Assembly: GCA_029582155.1 (NCBI GenBank)
Contig: CM055901.1
Coordinates: forward strand, 23,903,657 to 23,967,656
Length of the DNA: 64,000 nucleotides
Direction: 5' to 3'
Origin: Panopea generosa
Taxonomy: Eukaryota; Mollusca; Bivalvia; Adapedonta; Hiatellidae
The translations under genes and the position numbers were made by a program. How positions within the stretch are numbered: the stretch's first letter is position 1; each line of letters opens with the position of its first letter. The notes beneath the pieces were generated by a model. That model was not told the origin of the DNA, searched no databases, and saw only the letters and a program-made list of their open reading frames with translations. Below, one piece after another: positions 25,101-34,943 of the stretch.

Positions 25101-28055
25101 TTCAGATCTTAAAACAGTAAATTAGTATTGAATAAATGAATAAGAAAATGGGATTCTTTTGTTTTCCTATAGCATTTGTATATAAAACTGAAAGTCCCTT
25201 ACAGGGTCCCTATATAACTTAGCCCCTTGACTAACCCCTTATTTATAGGAATAATTTATACCGATAATCAACATATTTGACTGAGTGGTTATTGAGAAAA
25301 ACATTTTCCACATATTAACCATATTGTGGCCCATATTTAGGATACACCTGACTTCCCTCCAGTGCAACCAGTAGGGAAGTAACAACAAATAACAAAGATG
25401 ATGAATAAATGAAGCATCTAATAACAAAGATGAATGCAATGATTGACTGGTACTGGTAAACATATTTTGACCAGCAAACAGTTAGGCCTCAAGTTCCTGC
25501 AACACAAGTCAAGGCCATCCCTTCAATATACAACTAGCATTAGAATCAAGATGACAATTATAACATTCAGTAGGAAATAAACCAACCATCAAAGGAAATG
25601 TATTGATAAATGAAAAAGAGAGAGTAAAACATAGGAAATAAGAAAAAGAAAGAGAAAAATGACATAGCAAATTTGTTTTTAAATGCTGTCAGGAAACTGT
25701 TCCAGTGCATAATGAGGGGCTGGTTTGACTGGTGTTGAAGATGAATAAAACAATTAAGTTTCTAATAACAAAGATGAATGAAATGATCAACTTGTCATGA
25801 AGTTGAATGGAACAGGCTTCTAATAACAAAGATGAATTGAACACATTTCTTATAATGAAGATGAATGGAACATGTTTCTTATAATAAAGATGAATGGAAC
25901 ATGTTTCTTATAATGAAGATGAATGAAACAGGTTTCTAATTACAAAGATGAATGATACATGTTTCTTATCATGAAGATGAATGGAACAGGTTTCTAATAA
26001 CAAAGTTGAATAGAACATGTTTCTTATAATGAAGAAGAATTGAACATGTTTCTTATAATGAATATGAATGGAACAGGTTTCTAATAACAAAGATGAATGG
26101 AACACGTTTCTTATAATGAAGAAGAATTGAACATGTTTCTTATAATGAAGAAGAATTGAACATGTTTCTTATAATGAATATGAATGGAACAGGTTTCTAA
26201 TAACAAAGATGAATGGAACACGTTTCTTATAATGAAGATGAATGGAACATGTTTCTTATAATGAAGATGAATGAAACAGGTTTCTAATAATGAAGATGAA
26301 TGGAACAGGCTTCCAGTGGTGTAGCTTCCTATAGGCACTGTGGGCATGTGTCACACTTTTTTTCTGAGAAATCAAAAAAATACAAATGCCAAAAATGTAA
26401 TAACAATCCGACCCCTAATGGGGGTACACTATAAATTTGCAACCAAAAATTCATTGAATATGATCCAGATATTTAACATTATTTTATCTATTCATTTGGT
26501 TAAAAGACAGTGAATTCAAGGTAAGTATTAATGATTACCAGGCCTCTAAAAAACATTAGTAAAATACGCCTAAACGCACCTGCAATGGCCTAGCTTAAAA
26601 GCATTTTGGGGGAGCATGACAAAACCCCCTACAACTGTGCCTACACATCTATTTCAGCCAAGCTACGCCCCTGGCTTCTTAATATAATGAAGATGAATAG
26701 AACTTGTTTCTAAAAATGAATATGAATGGAACAGGCTTCCTATAATGAAGATGACTGGAACACATTTAGTGTAATAAAGATGACTGGAACAGGTTTCTTA
26801 TAATAAAGACGACTTGAACACATTTCTTATTATGAAGATGACATGAACACGTTTATTATAATGAAAATGACTGGAACACATTTCTCATAATGAAGATGAC
26901 TTGAACATGTTTCTTATAATGAAGATGACTTGAACACATTTCTTATAATGAAGATGACATGAACACATTTCTTATAATGAAGATGATTGGAACACATTTC
27001 TCATAACATAGATTACTTGAACATGTTTCTTATAATGAAGATGACAGGAACACATTTCTCATAATGAAGATGACTTGAACGCAATTCTTGTAATGAAGAT
27101 GAATAGAACAGGTTTCTTATAATGAAGATGACCTGAACACGTTTTTTATAATGAAGATGACATGAACATGTTTCTTATAATGAAGATGACTGGAACATGT
27201 TTCTTATAATGAATATGAATGAAACAGGTTTCTAATAACAAAGATGAATGGAACATGTTTCTTATCATGAAGATGAATGGAACAGGTTTCTAATAACATA
27301 GTTGTATAAAACACGTTTCTTATAAAGAAGATGAATGGAACATGTTTCTTATAATGAAGATGAATGGAACAAGTTTTCTATAATGAAGATGAATGGAACA
27401 AGTTTCTTATAATGAAGATGAATGAAACTGGTTTCTGATAACAAAGATGAATGAAATGATCGACTTGTCATGAAGCTGAATGGAACAGGTTTCTAATAAC
27501 ATAGATGAATTGAACACGTTTCTTATAATAAAGATGAATGGAATATGTTTTTTATAATGAAGATGAATGGAACAAGTTTCTTATACTGAAGATGAATGGA
27601 ACACATTTCTTATAATGAAGATGAATGGAACAGGTTTCTTATAACAAAGATGAATGGAACATATTTTCTATAATAAAGATGAATGGAACAGGTTTCTTAT
27701 AATGAAGATGACTGGAACACGTTTCTTATAATGAAGATGAATGGAACAGGTTTCTAATAATGAAGATGAATGAACTGAATGGCTGGTGATGAAGATTATT
27801 ATGATAAGTCATTGACAACAAAGATGAATGTAAGTTTCAAGTGACAAATATGTTTGAAATAAAAAGAAAATTAAAGCAAGTATACGGCAACAAATTTATT
27901 AAAGCAAATTCGAGCACTAACTGTAACATTTGGATTATGCTTACCATGAATCCTCTATACCAGTCTTTGATCTCATTCTTCGTGAACTTGGTGTTCTGTG
28001 TGAGGAAGTCCAAGTCCTCCTTTGGTAGCTTCTTCTTTGATGATTTGTTTCCCAT
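9965..28055 (-). CDS. Neuronal calcium sensor family protein (hippocalcin/neurocalcin-like), complete, 3 coding exons
   Basis: Joining 28055-27945, 20380-20108 and 10165-9965 gives a continuous 194-residue protein, the usual length for this family (about 190-195). Such proteins bind calcium through EF-hands and move to membranes by a calcium-myristoyl switch, regulating receptors, channels or cyclases in neurons and sensory cells. Seen here: start MGNKSSK, with Gly2 and Ser6 fitting N-myristoylation; a degenerate first EF-hand (residues about 39-50) with the family Cys-Pro (C40, P41); canonical calcium loops at residues 75-86 ([12 protein letters not shown]), 111-122 ([12 protein letters not shown]) and 158-169 ([12 protein letters not shown]). 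Both introns are phase 0 with GT-AG ends (20381-27944 and 10166-20107). From memory, the [18 protein letters not shown] and SAEER motifs look closer to the arthropod CG7646-type branch than to frequenin or classical neurocalcin; that subfamily call is inference. No break is seen. Confidence 0.95.
10421..12530. repeat. GC-rich 29-bp minisatellite with an 18-bp deletion variant
   Basis: The unit reads CAGACACGAGTGTCAGG then TCCTCCCTGCCT (29 bases). From about 11040 onward many 18-base units (CAGACACGAGTGTTGCCT) are interspersed; they equal the 29-mer minus 11 bases. The array lies inside the intron between coding exons 2 and 3. It is far richer in GC than its surroundings, with at least one CpG per unit. 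All three + frames stay open for 198-555 codons because the unit has no stop and its length is not a multiple of three, so these frames are not genes. On the gene's transcribed sense (minus) the unit is G-rich (AGGCAGGGAGGACC). Confidence 0.97.
12706..12920 (+). mobile_element. TTAA-flanked hairpin MITE, copy 1 (piggyBac-like ends)
   Basis: TTAA at 12706-12709 is followed by CCCTTTACTTCATATAGA. The other end reads TCTATGGAGTAAAGG then TTAA at 12917-12920, so the ends are inverted repeats next to TTAA. The centre is a hairpin around GATTGCTCGTTACGAGCAAT. A second copy is at 24432-24661. TTAA plus CCC-starting termini fit the piggyBac superfamily. There is no transposase. Confidence 0.85.
12921..13404. 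other. Intron sequence, no feature seen
   Basis: AT-rich intronic sequence between the hairpin MITE and the 34-bp array. No motif is recognised. Confidence 0.4.
13405..15793. repeat. 34-bp minisatellite, about 70 units, with a 480-bp higher-order duplication
   Basis: The unit reads GAGGCAATCTAGACCAGAAG then ATGATAGAGTGCAT (34 bases). Variants change AGACC to ACACC or AGATC, and some units are shortened to GTGCTAAGG. Blocks at about 14400-14945 and 14880-15425 match almost base for base at an offset of 480. The array is intronic and has no long open frame. Confidence 0.97.
15794..16726. other. Intron sequence, no gene seen
   Basis: Apart from a short TA/CA-rich palindrome near 16183-16203 (ACACACATATATATGTGTAT), nothing distinctive is visible. 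Confidence 0.4.
16743..17038 (-). mobile_element. tRNA-derived SINE family A, copy 1
   Basis: On the minus strand the element starts with a tRNA-like head (TTAGCTCAGTTGGTAAC-type A box; a B box in GAGTTTGAATCTC) and ends in a short ATTGA-rich tail. The flanks GGAAATTGTGTTTG (from 16729) and GGAAATTGTATTTG (from 17039) form an insertion duplication with one mismatch. About 290 bases, and one of seven copies here. Confidence 0.9.
17432..17511. repeat. Long inverted repeat (hairpin-forming)
   Basis: Arms 17437-17458 and 17485-17506 are perfect 22-base reverse complements (CAGCATGCATGTTTCAGCCA plus AA). Pairing extends to 17432 and 17511 with one mismatch. The 26-base loop contains a further GCCAAAAAG. 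There is no second copy in the window. It could be a short palindromic element or a regulatory hairpin in the intron transcript. Confidence 0.85.
17512..18709. other. Intron sequence, no gene seen
   Basis: Only short open frames of about 72 codons (18125-18343, 18479-18700) with no recognisable motif. Confidence 0.4.
18722..19004 (+). mobile_element. tRNA-derived SINE family A, copy 2
   Basis: The head GGGCCCAATTGGCTCTGTTG with a B box in GAGTTCAAATCCCC is followed by the body and GCTAAATATT end shared by the family. The flanks TGATCTCTAAAC (18710-18721) and TGATCTCAAAAC (19005-19016) are an 11/12 target duplication. Confidence 0.9.
19017..19623. other. Intron sequence, no gene seen
   Basis: A minus-strand 102-codon open frame (19312-19620) shows no domain, has atypical composition and lacks splice context. 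It is treated as chance. Confidence 0.4.
19639..19833 (+). mobile_element. tRNA-derived SINE family C, copy 1
   Basis: The head has an A-box-like GGTCCAGAGGTAGAGCATTG, followed by TGTCCTTGAGCAAGACACTT and GCATATGCTTAGTACT, all shared with 46572-46789. The flanks ACATGTAAATAACAG (19624-19638) and ACACGTAAATTACAG (19834-19848) match at 13 of 15 bases. The TGTCCTTGAGCAAGACACTT block resembles a motif common to several animal SINEs (from memory). Confidence 0.85.
20108..20380 (-). CDS. Calcium sensor coding exon 2 (residues 38-128)
   Basis: This exon is 91 codons, beginning RDCPDG just after a TTTTTTACAG acceptor (20390-20381) and ending EMVEIIK before a GTAAGT donor (20107-20102). It encodes the calcium-dead EF-hand 1 loop, EF-hand 2 and EF-hand 3. 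Acidic or polar residues stand at the chelating positions of loops 2 and 3, with Glu at position 12 of each. A + strand open frame over the same bases (20139-20399) is its shadow. Confidence 0.96.
20391..22004. other. Intron sequence, no gene seen
   Basis: AT-rich sequence. Around 20945-20990 a short GGCACATAACTCTG phrase recalls dispersed mollusc repeats but has no clear ends. Open frames below 90 codons show no motif. Confidence 0.4.
22005..22455. repeat. 27-bp minisatellite (AAAGATGAATAACAAGTGAC)
   Basis: About 16 units of 27 bases (AAAGATGAATAACAAGTGAC then CAATGAT) with variants. Because 27 is a multiple of three and the unit lacks stops on the minus strand, three overlapping minus frames (127-176 codons) stay open; they are not genes. 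Confidence 0.93.
22790..23078 (+). mobile_element. tRNA-derived SINE family A, copy 3 (well preserved)
   Basis: The element runs from GCCGGGAGCCAATTAGCTCA to a tail of ATTCAATCA repeats. A perfect 15-base target-site duplication (AATTATAAAATATGG) lies at 22775-22789 and 23079-23093, showing a fairly recent insertion. The open frame from 22957 is inside the SINE body and is not a gene. Confidence 0.95.
23280..24364. mobile_element. Possible non-autonomous DNA transposon with CA(T/G)ACATGTGAAC ends
   Basis: The left end CATACATGTGAAC at 23280 is mirrored by GTTCACATGTCTG ending at 24364 (12/13 inverted match). ATTATT flanks both sides (23274-23279 and 24365-24370). GGGAGAT words recur near both ends, including a GGGAGTCTCCC palindrome near 24327. 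An 80-codon frame (23540-23782) has no recognisable domain. Superfamily is unknown; a six-base duplication and CA-TG ends are only loosely hAT-like. Confidence 0.5.
24432..24661 (+). mobile_element. TTAA-flanked hairpin MITE, copy 2
   Basis: Second copy of the element at 12706-12920, in the same orientation. TTAA lies at 24432-24435 and 24658-24661, with inverted ends CACTTTACTTCATATAGA and TCTATGGAGTAAAGGG. The central hairpin has two 33-base arms (from GAAAACAGTGCAGGAAG) with one mismatch around GCTCATTATGAGC. Confidence 0.9.
24662..25729. other. Intron sequence, no gene seen
   Basis: AT-rich sequence. Around 25385-25445 a few AATAACAAAGATGAAT words foreshadow the 29-bp array that starts at 25730. 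Confidence 0.4.
25730..26313. repeat. 29-bp minisatellite, part 1 (AAAGATGAATGGAACAGG)
   Basis: Units of about 29 bases (AATGAAGATGAATGGAACA then TGTTTCTTAT) alternate with an AATAACAAAGATGAAT variant. The array is interrupted at 26314 by an inserted DNA element and resumes at 26674. Minus-strand frames (65-78 codons) are artefacts. Confidence 0.93.
26314..26673. mobile_element. hAT-like MITE inserted in the 29-bp array
   Basis: The left end CAGTGGTGTAGCTTCC and right end AGCTACGCCCCTG form inverted termini of the CAGGGGCGTAGC type seen in hAT elements. Array sequence lies on both sides, with GGCTTC at both junctions (26308-26313 and 26672-26677). A typical eight-base duplication is not clean. 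360 bases, no coding region. Confidence 0.75.
26674..27790. repeat. 29-bp minisatellite, part 2
   Basis: This continues the array of 25730-26313 with a subtype reading AATGAAGATGACTTGAACAC then GTTTCTTAT. It ends about 155 bases from coding exon 1 of the calcium sensor (donor at 27944). Confidence 0.93.
27945..28055 (-). CDS. Calcium sensor coding exon 1 (residues 1-37)
   Basis: The ATG at 28055-28053 opens MGNKSSK, and the frame runs 37 codons to DWYRGFM. A GTAAGC donor follows at 27944-27939. The exon holds the myristoylation site and the first helix ([15 protein letters not shown]) before the degenerate EF-hand 1. This ATG is chosen because Gly2 must follow the initiator for myristoylation and family members start the same way. 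Confidence 0.94.
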
Positions 28056-28088
28056 GATGCTGTTGTATGGCTGCTGCTAGGGTGATTT
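28056..28088 (-). other. Possible 5'-UTR segment with splice acceptor
   Basis: On the minus strand a pyrimidine-leaning stretch ending CCTTACAG finishes at 28089, 33 bases before the ATG. Coding exon 1 may therefore be preceded by a spliced untranslated exon farther upstream (above 28.1 kb). No upstream exon, TATA box or initiator could be identified with confidence. Confidence 0.4.
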
Positions 28089-28746
28089 CTGTAAGGAGAT
28101 GATTGATTGGTTTATAGTAAATCTGTCAGAGAACCAAGACAGATTACCAGTCTAGACACAGATACAGGAAAAACTTCCTTCAAGCATTTCCACTCTTATC
28201 TGTGTACAATAGGAAAACTCTGATGTTGATTTTGTTGCAAAAGAGACTGTTATATCTTTAATCTGTACAAACTATGGTAAGAAACAAGAGACAAACAAAT
28301 AAACAAAACTCCCTTGCTATCCAAGCAAAACATGCCACTGCAAAAGTGGATTATAAATATTGGTACGAAATACGAGAAAAACAAATAAACAAGAAACACA
28401 GATTTTTCAAGCAACACACAAAACAATAAGTTATCCATGATTCCGTCGAAGATTCTCTCATCAAATGAAATAATTATTTGCATGTTCCTGTAAAAATAAG
28501 CTTAGTTAAGCAGGTGGTTTTATCCCACAAATCACATCCCATCTGCCTTCTCACATAACATATTACCTACAGAAGGTGGATATAAAGCACCAGCTCATTA
28601 ATGTTTCATGGGAGACACTAGAGAGGGACTACCACCTGAATAAGAGCAAATTACCCCAGAAATAGAAACATCTTAATTGAAGTTAGAACTAAAGTAGGAA
28701 TCATTTTAGATTTCTTAATTATTATTTTATCATGGTTGTTTGTGTG
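28089..28746. other. Region upstream of the first coding exon, no feature assigned
   Basis: It may hold an intron and 5' untranslated exon of the calcium sensor gene. No core promoter motif could be singled out. Confidence 0.35.
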
Positions 28747-29014
28747 AATATTTAGCATCATTTTTATATCATTGAGAGCTAACAGATGATCAGTTAGTCT
28801 AATCACTCTTTCCTGGGATCCTGGAAGACTAAGCAGTACTCACTTACGCCCATCTCCGCAAGTAACTGAATGATAACTTTCCCACTTGAATCACAATTAA
28901 AGATGCAATGTTGTTCATAAATCATCACAGAGATTGTTACCAGGCAGGGAAACAAACTCACAACCCCAGGATTGATAGTCAGATGTGCTACCAACTGAGC
29001 TAACTGGGTCCAGC
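28747..29014 (-). mobile_element. tRNA-derived SINE family A, copy 4
   Basis: Minus-strand copy with head GCTGGACCCAGTTAGCTCAG and the family body. Flanks share only TTTATCAT, so the duplication is eroded and the copy looks older than copies 3 and 7. Confidence 0.88.
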
Positions 29015-29076
29015 TTTACTTTATCATTTATTTCAATAATCATGTGCACTAAGAACATATTCCAGTATTTAGTCAG

Positions 29077-29555
29077 GATGTAGCTACCTATCTATAAAGT
29101 TGATATGCTTGTCTGATACCTCTATACAAATGCTAAATTATGGTTTACAATAGTTTACTGTGGTAGCTATCTAACTATAAAGTTGATATGTTTGTCTGAT
29201 ACCTCTATACAAATGCTGAATTCTGGTTTACAATAGTTTACTGTGGTAGCTATCTATCTATAAAGTTGATATGTTTGTCTGATACCTCTATACAAATGCT
29301 GAATTCTGGTTTACAATAGTTTACTGTGGTAGCTACCTATCTATAAAGTTGATATGTTTGTCTGATACCTCTATACAAATGCTGAATTCTGGTTTACAAA
29401 AGTTTACTGTGGTAGCTATCTATCTATAAAGTTGATATGTTTGTCTGATACCTCTATACAAATGCTGAATTCTGGTTTACAATAGTTTACTGTGGTAGCT
29501 ATATATGTATAAAGTTGATATGCTTGTCTAATACCTCTATACAAATGCTGACTCC
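29077..29555. repeat. 83-bp tandem repeat, about 6 copies
   Basis: A unit of 83 bases including TGGTAGCTATCTATCTATAA and ATACCTCTATACAAATGCTG recurs at 29161, 29244, 29327 and onward with very few changes. The high identity suggests a recent expansion. No coding content. Confidence 0.95.
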
Positions 29556-30879
29556 TGGGAGGACTGAAACATTGATTTACAGATAAAGCACTTTTAATAA
29601 TGTATTTGAATCCTCTTGATCTTGGCTGCTAAATACCATAATCCAGCAGCAGATCACTGCAGCAGACAACATTACATCAAATAATTATAAGACAAGAACA
29701 GAGAATTCTTCCTAAGTATCACAAAAATTATCCATCTTTTATGTTTCTTGTTTCTGGTATTGCACAATTACTGGTAGAGTATAGAAGCCCATTTCTTACA
29801 AAATACAAAGAGGTTACACAAAATTGTTTCAATATACTGAATCTAGCAATAATTACTTATTACAAGATGTCATAATTATCCAGTTGACTGTTTTAACTCT
29901 TCAAGCTTGCTGCAGTGTCAATGAAAAACATTTATGAATAATGTAGGGCCAGAACTACTTGTGATTAACAGTCTGATCATGTTTAAAGTTTTTGGTTCTC
30001 AGTCATTCCAAACCCTTTTACAGTCGAAACCTTACTTAAGCAGTCAGTCAATGGAATGAGCAAAAGTGGCTTTTTAAGACAGGTTGTTGCTTAATACAGG
30101 TTAATTTGCTCTTAAAGCATGGAAATTGGAAACAACAAATGTGACTGCTTGAGACAAGTGACTGCTTGCACAGGTTTGACTGTACTTTATCTTTATATGG
30201 TTAACAGACACTAATAACAAATATTAATATCAGAAACAGACACTAAATAGACATCACTTTGTTTCCTTTTTTTTTCTCAATTTTGCCACTGTCGATTTTT
30301 TTGACATTTTCGATCCCAGTTTTAGCTCCTAGTTGATCATTCTGCACCTGAATTGAATGTTTGTCTCAATATTATGATTGTTAACACAATATCCTTTTTG
30401 TTTTCCACCTGTTAAAAATCTGTGTGTGCTATTTTTCAGTTTGTTTAAGATGTCACACTTATTGTTGGTCTACGGTAAATGTGTCAGTTGTAATGAGTAT
30501 TGCAAACATAATGTCAACAAATTAATGTCAACAAATTGATAACAGTCATGTAAAATTTTGTAAATGTAATTTGATTCAATCAAATCAACCTCATTGTCAC
30601 TATGGCAGAACAACTTATATCTCACACTGCCAAGTAAATTCAAAGAAGGACCCAGATATAAACATTTATCATGACAGTGCATTTCTACTGCATGACATAA
30701 TATGAAAGCGATTATATAATTGACATACAACAGACGACAATTAATAGGATGAAATTTAATGTTTATCTTGAGACAAAATCTATGTCACTATTCTAATATC
30801 TCGTTGTTATTTGGTATTCTATCCAAAATCTAGCTAATGCGTTTTAACTTTACATATCAATATAACAAACACTAATTAG
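29556..30879. other. No gene seen
   Basis: AT-rich sequence. An 86-codon minus frame (30470-30730) has no recognisable motif. Confidence 0.4.
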
Positions 30880-30913
30880 ATATCAATATCAGAAACACAC
30901 ACTAAATAGATAT

Positions 30914-30967
<54 letters not shown>

Positions 30968-31775
30968 AACAGAAACTATAAGATATCACAATCAGAAACA
31001 GACACTTAAAAAATATCAATATCAGAAACAGACACCAAAATGATATCAATACCAGAAACAGATACTAAAATATCAATATCAGAAACAGACACTAAAATGA
31101 TATCAATATCAGAACTAAATGTTAAATAGGTATCAATATCAAAACTGACACTAAATAGATATCAATATCAGAAATAGATGCTAAAATATATCAATATCAG
31201 AAACAGACACTAAATAGATATCAAAAACCAAATGACAAACCAGACAACCACACATGTTATATAAACCTGATGAATAACACAATATCAGAAACAGACACTA
31301 AAAATATATTGATATCAAAAACAGACACCAAAATGATATCAATATCAGAAACAGACACCAAAATGATATCAATTTCAGAAACAGACACTAAAAAGATATT
31401 ACTACTACCAGAAATAGATAATATATATATCAATATCAGAAACAGACACTAAAATGATATCAATATCGGAACTTAATGCTAAATCGGTATCAATTTCAGA
31501 AACTGACACTAAATAGATATCAATAACAGTAACAGACACTAAAAAGTTATCGATATCAGAATCAAACACTAAATATGTTGCAATATCAGAAAAAGACACT
31601 ATATTATATATATATTAATATCAGAAAAGACACTAAATATATACTGATATAAGAAACAGACACTAAATATATATTGATATCAGAAACAGACACTTAATAG
31701 ATGTCAATATCAGAAACTGACACTAAATAGATAGCAATACCAGAAAGAGACATTTCATATATATCAATATCAAAT
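30880..31775. repeat. 30-bp minisatellite (ATATCAATATCAGAAACAGA) with an embedded (TA)n
   Basis: About 28 imperfect units of ATATCAATATCAGAAACAGA plus CACTAAATAG. A pure TA microsatellite of about 46 bases lies at 30916-30962, probably grown from the AATATA part of a unit. Short frames on both strands are artefacts. Confidence 0.93.
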
Positions 31776-32129
31776 TCAGACTAAATTCCTTTACATTTGA
31801 GAGCATTAACCAGCTCCATCTGTGATGACATTCCAAACTATTGATTTTCTTTTAAATGATACAATTCATGCTTGTAAATCTTTTGATGATTTAATTTAAA
31901 ATCAGAAAGACCAATTATGCATTTCCAGGAAGGATGGAGAAAAATGTATAAGCAGTAATAACACTTTAATTGATGGAAGGCTTTCTCGCATCTCGCTTAC
32001 AATTTACCTGTACATGTACTGTTTTATTGATTAAAAAATAGAGTAATAAGTTTAATATATAGGCAGATACTTGCTAATTTATTATTCAGGAGCGACTCAC
32101 CTAACTTTGTTGTCATATTGTCGCTGTTC
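31776..32129. other. No feature seen
   Basis: AT-rich sequence between two minisatellites. Confidence 0.4.
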
Positions 32130-33215
32130 TTATGTACACATGTATGTTTTACCAGATATTGTTGTTTATTATATATACATGTATGTCTTACAAGATATTG
32201 TTATTCTGTATGAATATGTGTATGTCTTACCAGATATTGTTATTCTGTATGTAGATGTGTATGTCTTACCAGATATTGTTGTTTATTATATATACATGTA
32301 TGTCTTACAAGATATTGTTGTTCTTTATGTATATGTGTATGTCTTACCAGACGTTGTTGTTCTTTATGTATACATGTATGTCTTACCAGACGTTGTTGTT
32401 CTTTATGTTTACATGTATGTCTTATCAGACATTGTTGTTCTTTATGTATACATGTATGTCTTACCAGACGTTGTTGTTCTTTATGTATAAGTGTATGTCT
32501 TACCAGACGTTGTTGTTCTTTATGTATACATGTATGTCTTACCAGATATTGTTGTTCTTTATGTATACATGTATGTCTTACCAGACATTGTTCTTTATGT
32601 ATAAGTGTATGTCTTACCAGACGTTGTTGTTCTTTATGTATACATGTATTTCTTACCAGATATTGTTGTTCTTTATGTATACATGTATGTCTTACCATAC
32701 GTTGTTGTTCTTTATGTATACATGTATGTCTTACCAGACAGTGTTGTTCTTTATGTATATGTGTATGTCTTACCAGACGTTGTTGTTCTTTATGTATACG
32801 TGTATGTCTTACCAGATATTGTTGTTTATTATGAATATGTGTATGTCTTACCAGATATTGTTGTTTATTATGTATATGTGTATGTCTTACCAGATATTGT
32901 TGTTCTGTATGTATATGTGTATGTCTTACCAGATATTGTTGTTTATTATGTATACGTGTATGTCTTACCAGATATTGTTGTTTATTATGTATACGTGCAT
33001 GTCTTACCAGATATTGTTGTTCTGCATGTATACGTGTATGTCATACCAGATATTGTTGTTTATTATGTTTATGGGTATGTCATACCAGATATTGTTCTTT
33101 ATTATGTTTACGTGTATGTCATACCAGATATTGTTGTTCTTTATGTATACATGTATGTTTTACCAGATATTGTTCTTTATTATGTTTACGTGTATGTCTT
33201 ACCAGATATTGTTGC
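32130..33215. repeat. 39-bp minisatellite (ATGTCTTACCAGACGTTGTT)
   Basis: About 28 units of 39 bases (GTATGTCTTACCAGACGTTG then TTGTTCTTTATGTATACAT). Because 39 is 13 codons and lacks stops, long frames of 322, 230 and 139 codons (+) and 152 codons (-) are all open at once, which argues against coding. Variants cluster: ACGTTGTT in the first half, ATATTGTT in the second. Confidence 0.95.
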
Positions 33216-33914
33216 TTGTATAATGTATATAATGTGTTTACTGAGTTTTTCTATCTTCACATATCCACAAACATCACCAAAGCTGAACAGACGGTGAAAA
33301 TCACCATCCGTATGCATAAATAACCACTGTGTAAGAATTCTCACATTATTATCCCAATTTTTACTGTATTTTCTACAAATGAATGCCATAGTAGACATAT
33401 ATGGATAGATTCATGAACACTGTCTGTCGATGCAGCTCTGAATTAAGACAAAATTACAGGCTTCAGCATTCTACCATCTCTACGGACCATTTATCATGGT
33501 AGAGCGTATGTTTGTAACACCTACTTTACTTGTCTATAATGGATGTTCAGGACGGACCAAGTCTACCATTCGATTGATCAGTGGACACAAAACAGCCTCC
33601 CTGATGTCACAAATTATGCTTTTAGTTGATTATGTATACTAGTATGTACAATGAATCATTCATCTGACCACGATATTGCAAATAAACACATGTTGTACTG
33701 GCAGTGTGTTGGAGGGTAAGTTTGAACATGATACCCTCACAGTTTATACAGAAACTCTGGTCAAGATGTATGCTACACAAACATTTAGTGTTAAACCTCA
33801 TTTCACAACCAATGAAATCGCTTCAATTTTAAAAATTTCATCATTTGTTAAAAGAGCCTACAAATTAACTAAATCATTAAGTTCATTCTTAATTATTTAG
33901 AAGGTCGTCATCTC
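33216..33914. other. No gene seen
   Basis: Apparently unique AT-rich sequence with a short open frame at 33676-33900 lacking any motif. Confidence 0.4.
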
Positions 33915-34350
33915 TGCGCATGCGTAACTGTATATCATGTATACATTGTACTGCAAGACTGCATAATTATGCAAATGTACTGCATATGTGTGCATGTACC
34001 TCAACACAGCATAATTTTATATCTATTGCAATACTGCATATGTGCATAATATTCTGTACCACAAAACTGCATCTGTGTTTATGCACCACAATATTGTATG
34101 AGGTATGTAACCATGAACTACACAACTTTAAAACATTAAAGACATGTAGTGCATCTCTGCTTTGTGTACATGTCCAAAAACACTGCATGTCTCACAAAAC
34201 TGCACATGCAGGCATATACTGCAATGCTGCATACATGCATATGTATCCCATAACTGTATAATTATGCAAATAATATTTTGAACACAAGAATGCTAACATT
34301 TACATGTAACACAAGATGTAACATTATGTAGGCATGTACCACCAAGCTAC
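33915..34350. repeat. Degenerate ACTGCATAATTATGCA-type repeat
   Basis: Loose recurrences of ACTGCATAATTATGCAAATG, GCATATGTGTGCATGTACC and related words at about 40-50 base spacing look like an old, decayed tandem array. The boundary is vague. Confidence 0.5.
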
Positions 34351-34943
34351 CAAAGTCTTTAATATGTACGGCAAGTCTGTACATGTTTACAGATAGTTAT
34401 GTTTGCATGAATAGTACCTGCAAAGGACTGCAAAATTGTCTACCAATTATCCAGGAACTCACAACTTGTTGACCATCTAATAACATTAAAAACAAATATT
34501 AAAGAGAAAGCTTCAAGACCATAGTATTTTCTTTCCCACTAGACAATTTTGTGACCTTATTTTATTGCACAAATAATGAAGTTTTCACAAGTCTGCTGTA
34601 CAATAGAGTTGGCGTAGTAACCATCGAAGGGTAATAAATAATTAAAGTTGAACATAAAGGGCCAGTTGCCTCTCCTCTTCACAAACCAATGTATGTGTAA
34701 CTTAATAACAGCTTGCTTAATTGGATTAGAAGAGCACTTGTCGGGAAGAACTTTCAGACACAATTTGCACAGTGTTCATTCATGACACGGAATAATAATC
34801 TGTTTGTCTCTTGAACAGTTGTTTCAATGTAAAAATGTTGCTAAGTTGAGCTGGAAAAAACAAAACACTAAAGTTACAAAACTTTTTAACAGATATTTTT
34901 CCTGAATGCTCTGATTTTTGAGGATCGTTGTTTTACTGGCCAG
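34351..34943. other. No feature seen
   Basis: AT-rich sequence with no recognisable gene or repeat. Confidence 0.4.

Noticed and set aside
32071-33297. Frames of 322, 230 and 139 codons (+) and 152 codons (-) with 13-residue repeats
   Set aside because: They are a by-product of a stop-free 39-bp repeat. Several frames on both strands are open over the same bases.
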